Shown: positions 23,322-26,183 of the stretch, piece by piece | How the letters are laid out: each line of letters begins with the position of its first letter | Position numbering within the stretch: the stretch's first letter is position 1 | Assembly (NCBI GenBank): GCA_040901795.1 | Contig: JBBDYH010000074.1 | Location: 1-26,183 of the forward strand | Direction: 5' to 3' | DNA length: 26,183 nucleotides | DNA from: JBBDYH01 sp040901795 | Lineage (GTDB): Bacteria; Planctomycetota; Planctomycetia; Pirellulales; JALHPA01 | Position numbers and translations under genes: made by a program | Notes under the pieces: generated by a model | Told to the model about the DNA's origin: nothing | Database searches by the model: none | Seen by the model: the letters and a program-made list of their open reading frames with translations, nothing else

Positions 23322-25955
23322 ATGGGGAATGTCGCGATCATCAACTCCGCTAATGCACGCCGCGCGCTTCTGCCGATTCTTGTCTTGCTGATCGGCCAGT
23401 TGACGTTGAGCGGTTCGTCGGCACAGGTGCTTGATAAGCAAAAGCTCCTCGCAGGCGAAACGTTTTGGGACAACCGCGATTGGGACTGGTACCAGGAGAA
23501 CATTCCATTTTTTGAATGTCCCGATGCGGACATCCAAACAACGTACTACTACCGCTGGGAGTTGCTCACCAAACACCTGACGTACGGCTCGCCGACTAGC
23601 GGTTACACGTTCACTGAATTCATCGACCGGCCCTTCTGGTCGGGCACGTACGGCGCGATCAGTTGCCCCGCGGGTCATCAGCTCTATGAAGCGCGCTGGC
23701 TCCGTCGCCCAAGAATACCGCGTGATTTTGCGCGGTATTGGTTTCGCACTCCAGGGGCCGAGCCGCGCCGCTATAGTTGCTGGCTGGCTGACGCCGTGTG
23801 GGCGCTTCACGAGGCGCATCCTGATCGTTCATTCATGGTCGATCTGTTGCCCGACCTGGTGAAAAACTACGAAGGCTGGGAGCAGCGGCACTTCGATGCA
23901 AACGTCGGCCTCTTCTGGCAGACCGGGCACGACGATGGCATGGAGATCAACATCAACAGCCGGCAGACGCAGGATACCGTCCGCGGCGCACCTGGCTACC
24001 GGCCGACGTTGAACAGCTACCTCTGGGCCGACGCACTGGCTATTGCGCGCGTCGCCGATCTGGCGGGTGATATGCAAACGGCTGCCCGTTATCGCGAAAA
24101 GGCCGCCGCATTGAAAAGAAACGTGCAAAAGAAGCTCTGGGACCAGGGGCGGCAGTTCTTCTTTCACATGAACAAGAACGACGAAGAACGCGACGGACAC
24201 AAAGTCGCGGCGCACCGCCTCACGTACGAAACCGGCCAGTACGCCGGTTCACCGCACGGGCTCGAGCTGATTGGCTACGTCCCCTGGCAATTCAACTTGC
24301 TCGATGCGGGGTACGAGTCGGCGTGGAAGTTTTTGATGGACCGCGATTATTTCTTCGCCGATTTTGGCCCGACGACGGTTGGTCGGAGGGATCCGATGTT
24401 TTCGATCTCGAACCGCTGCTGTGTCTGGAGCGGTCAGTCGTGGCCCTACGCCACCACACAGACGCTCAAGGCGATGGCCAACTTGCTGCAGAACTATAAG
24501 CAGGGCGTGGTCGCGCGCGAGGACTACTACCGGCTGCTGTCGATCTACGCCAAGACGCATCGCAAAGACGGCCGTCCGTATCTTGCCGAAGCGGCCCATC
24601 CGGACACCGGCTCGTGGGAAGGGCACGACGCGTACAACCACAGCGAGCACTACTTCCACTCCGGCTACGTTGACCTGATCATCACTGGGCTGGTCGGCTT
24701 GCGCCCGCGCGGTGACGACACGGTTGAGGTGCATCCGCTCGCGCCGGCCGATTGGGATTACTTTGCGCTCGACGGCGTGGTCTACCATGGCCGCGAGTTG
24801 ATGATCTTCTGGGATAAAGAAGGTAAACGTTACGGCCGGGGCGCGGGGTTGCACGTGATCGTAGACGGCCGGAAGATCGCCTCGGCTGAAAAGCTGCAGC
24901 CGCTGACGGCAAACCTGCCGGGTGGCACTGACAAGCGGTCGCGGCGACCGCTTGTCAGTGGTCCGAAAAACTCAGAGAGCGTGCCGCGCTGCAACTTCGC
25001 CGTCAACAATGACGGCGCGTATTACCCCAGAATCATCGCCTCGCACACCGCCGAGAAGACTTCGGCGATGAAGCTGATCGACGGCGCTTACTGGTATCAC
25101 CTGCACCCGCCCAACCGCTGGACTAACGCCGGCTCGACGAGTGGGTCCGATTGGCTGGTGCTCGACTTCGGCATTCCGCGGCGGATTCACGAAGTGGTGG
25201 TCTATCCGCTCGACGACGGTGAGCTGTCAGCCGTGCGAGCGCCGTGGCGCGTGACTGTGCAACGATGGGATGGCAAAGGCTGGCTGCCGATTCAGAACGT
25301 GGAACAGCAGCCGCGGCAACCTACGGCGCGGCGTGCGAATCGAATCCGATTCAAGCCGATCGAAACGACGCAGCTCCGTGTCGTACTGCGGCGTGCGCCT
25401 GCTGGACAGCTTAACGTTGCGGACGGAAGCACCGCCTCGTTCGGGCTGACGGAATTGGAAACGTGGGGCGAGAGCGCCTGGCCCCTTCCGATGCCTGCCG
25501 AGCCGACGAGCCTGGCAACGAACCGCGCCGGGAAAGACTTTCCGAAGGCGGAAGCGTCGTTCACATCGCGGTTCGACCGCGTGGCAATGGCCAACGACGG
25601 CAAAACGAACTTCAACGCCGCGCCGCACAACCGCTGGACCAGCTTCGAATCGCGGCACGAAACCGACTGGCTGGCGATCGACTTCGGCGCGCCCAAGCGC
25701 GTCGGCCGCGTCGAGCTGGCAATTTACGACGACGGCGGCGGTGTGCAAGCGCCGGCCGACTACAAACTCGAGTACTTCGATGGCAAAGATTGGCGACCGG
25801 TCAACAACCCGCGCCGATTACCCGAGCGGCCGATCGGGGGCCAATACAACGAGCTGCGCTTCGAGCCGGTGAATACCGCCAAAATCCGCGTCATATTCAC
25901 CCACCAAGGCAAATCGCGCAGTGGCCTCTCCGAGATCCTCGCCTGGCCGGAATGA
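23322..25955 (+). CDS. Secreted glycoside hydrolase (MGH1/GH63-like) with two discoidin-like domains
   Basis: This 877-residue protein starts with a signal peptide (about residues 12-35, ARRALLPILVLLIGQLTLSG, ending GSSAQ). An alpha/alpha-barrel catalytic region follows (about 40-530), with LADAVWALHEAHPD, GLFWQTGHDDGMEININS, YLWADALAIARVADLAGD, ETGQYAGSPHGLELIGYVPW and CCVWSGQSWPYATTQTLKAM, typical of the MGH1-like/GH63 group that acts on alpha-linked sugars. The probable acidic catalytic residues cannot be fixed without alignment. Two discoidin-like (F5/8 type C) sandwiches follow (about 549-718 and 740-877; DWLVLDFGIPRRIHEV and DWLAIDFGAPKRVGRV), probably for sugar binding. An in-frame 35-bp palindrome encodes the linker at about 535-546. 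No ribosome site precedes the ATG. Substrate unknown. Confidence 0.85.
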   Translation: MGNVAIINSANARRALLPILVLLIGQLTLSGSSAQVLDKQKLLAGETFWDNRDWDWYQENIPFFECPDADIQTTYYYRWELLTKHLTYGSPTSGYTFTEFIDRPFWSGTYGAISCPAGHQLYEARWLRRPRIPRDFARYWFRTPGAEPRRYSCWLADAVWALHEAHPDRSFMVDLLPDLVKNYEGWEQRHFDANVGLFWQTGHDDGMEININSRQTQDTVRGAPGYRPTLNSYLWADALAIARVADLAGDMQTAARYREKAAALKRNVQKKLWDQGRQFFFHMNKNDEERDGHKVAAHRLTYETGQYAGSPHGLELIGYVPWQFNLLDAGYESAWKFLMDRDYFFADFGPTTVGRRDPMFSISNRCCVWSGQSWPYATTQTLKAMANLLQNYKQGVVAREDYYRLLSIYAKTHRKDGRPYLAEAAHPDTGSWEGHDAYNHSEHYFHSGYVDLIITGLVGLRPRGDDTVEVHPLAPADWDYFALDGVVYHGRELMIFWDKEGKRYGRGAGLHVIVDGRKIASAEKLQPLTANLPGGTDKRSRRPLVSGPKNSESVPRCNFAVNNDGAYYPRIIASHTAEKTSAMKLIDGAYWYHLHPPNRWTNAGSTSGSDWLVLDFGIPRRIHEVVVYPLDDGELSAVRAPWRVTVQRWDGKGWLPIQNVEQQPRQPTARRANRIRFKPIETTQLRVVLRRAPAGQLNVADGSTASFGLTELETWGESAWPLPMPAEPTSLATNRAGKDFPKAEASFTSRFDRVAMANDGKTNFNAAPHNRWTSFESRHETDWLAIDFGAPKRVGRVELAIYDDGGGVQAPADYKLEYFDGKDWRPVNNPRRLPERPIGGQYNELRFEPVNTAKIRVIFTHQGKSRSGLSEILAWPE
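24926..24960. repeat. Perfect 35-bp palindrome inside the glycoside hydrolase gene
   Basis: CACTGACAAGCGGTCGC (24926-24942) and its exact reverse complement (24944-24960) flank a single G. It is at the boundary between the catalytic region and the first discoidin-like domain, where it encodes a Lys/Arg-rich linker (TDKRSRRPLVSG) in frame. Confidence 0.9.
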
Positions 25956-26058
25956 TCACTTGCCGTTTCCCTTCCTGCGTCCCTGTCCTCATCTCCCCAT
26001 CTCTCGCGCGTATCTCCTCATCTCCTTTCTACAGAGCCTCCGCCTCGCCACGCTGTTC

Positions 26059-26087
26059 TTGCCTCCCACCGCCTCACCCGGTAGATT
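26059..26087 (+). promoter_or_regulatory. Promoter of tRNA-Ser
   Basis: TTGCCT (26059-26064), a 17-bp spacer and TAGATT (26082-26087) precede the tRNA by 10 bases, so the transcript would begin just before the mature 5' end. The pyrimidine-rich stretch before it (about 25990-26035) has repeated ATCTCC/CATCTC words; no gene is seen between 25956 and here. Confidence 0.55.
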
Positions 26088-26097
26088 AAAATCACCC

Positions 26098-26180
26098 GGA
26101 GGGTAAGCGAACTGGCCAGCGGTCTGACTCGAAATCAGATGCCCCGCAAGGGGTTGTGGGTTCGAATCCCATGCCCTCCG
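26098..26180 (+). tRNA. tRNA-Ser (anticodon CGA)
   Basis: GGAGGGT pairs with GCCCTCC in the acceptor, the anticodon arm TCTGA-CTCGAAA-TCAGA gives anticodon CGA (reads UCG), and a long variable arm CCCC-GCAA-GGGG marks it as tRNA-Ser. The T-arm is GTGGG-TTCGAAT-CCCAT and the discriminator is G73. No CCA is encoded. It ends three bases before the window edge. Confidence 0.94.
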
Positions 26181-26183
26181 CTG

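Overview
The window looks like a draft-assembled planctomycete chromosome fragment, probably a Pirellulales-type organism. The evidence is a Ser/Thr kinase fused to WD40 repeats, two LEPR-XLL secreted proteins, a prenyltransferase-repeat membrane protein, bacterial tetrahydromethanopterin (H4MPT) biosynthesis genes, high GC content and many short palindromic and tandem repeats. A 100-N gap sits inside a tandem repeat, so the assembly is incomplete.

Layout. Positions 95-5195 (minus) hold a giant kinase-WD40-TPR gene broken by one extra base. Positions 5359-6444 (minus) hold a tight three-gene cassette: a retropepsin-like protein with Asn in place of the catalytic Asp, a small protein, and a nucleotidyltransferase-fold protein without its metal-binding acidic motif. 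Positions 6491-6682 hold an initiator tRNA with its own promoter and terminator. Positions 7034-8767 (plus) encode a membrane-anchored prenyltransferase-repeat protein, and 8831-9757 (minus) a secreted protein with a palindromic element inside its signal peptide.

Positions 9990-16262 (plus) form one operon-like run: SDR-fold protein, dihydropteroate-synthase-like protein, PabB, PabA, DUF447 protein and beta-RFAP synthase. PabB and PabA make the 4-aminobenzoate precursor, beta-RFAP synthase joins it to PRPP, and the DHPS-like protein is the candidate for coupling the product to the pterin. This reads as the arylamine-to-H4MPT branch, used for C1 transfer. The roles of the SDR and the DUF447 protein are open.

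Positions 16309-20634 (minus) hold a C-terminal gene remnant and two LEPR-XLL proteins that share a promoter-like element with a perfect TTGACA box. The right end holds an outer-membrane barrel protein (21208-22278), an 88-residue small protein (minus), a MarR regulator, a secreted glycoside hydrolase with two discoidin-like domains, and tRNA-Ser(CGA) at the edge.

The most unusual theme is the repeats. Five tracts of 7-bp repeats and several palindromes lie exactly at gene ends or in-frame inside genes. Tracts whose sense strand carries stops (TAGGCGG type, GATGAAT type) sit at gene boundaries and supply stop or start codons. The stop-free GGTTCAG tracts sit inside coding linkers. Palindromes are found inside a signal peptide, at an interdomain linker and across a stop codon.
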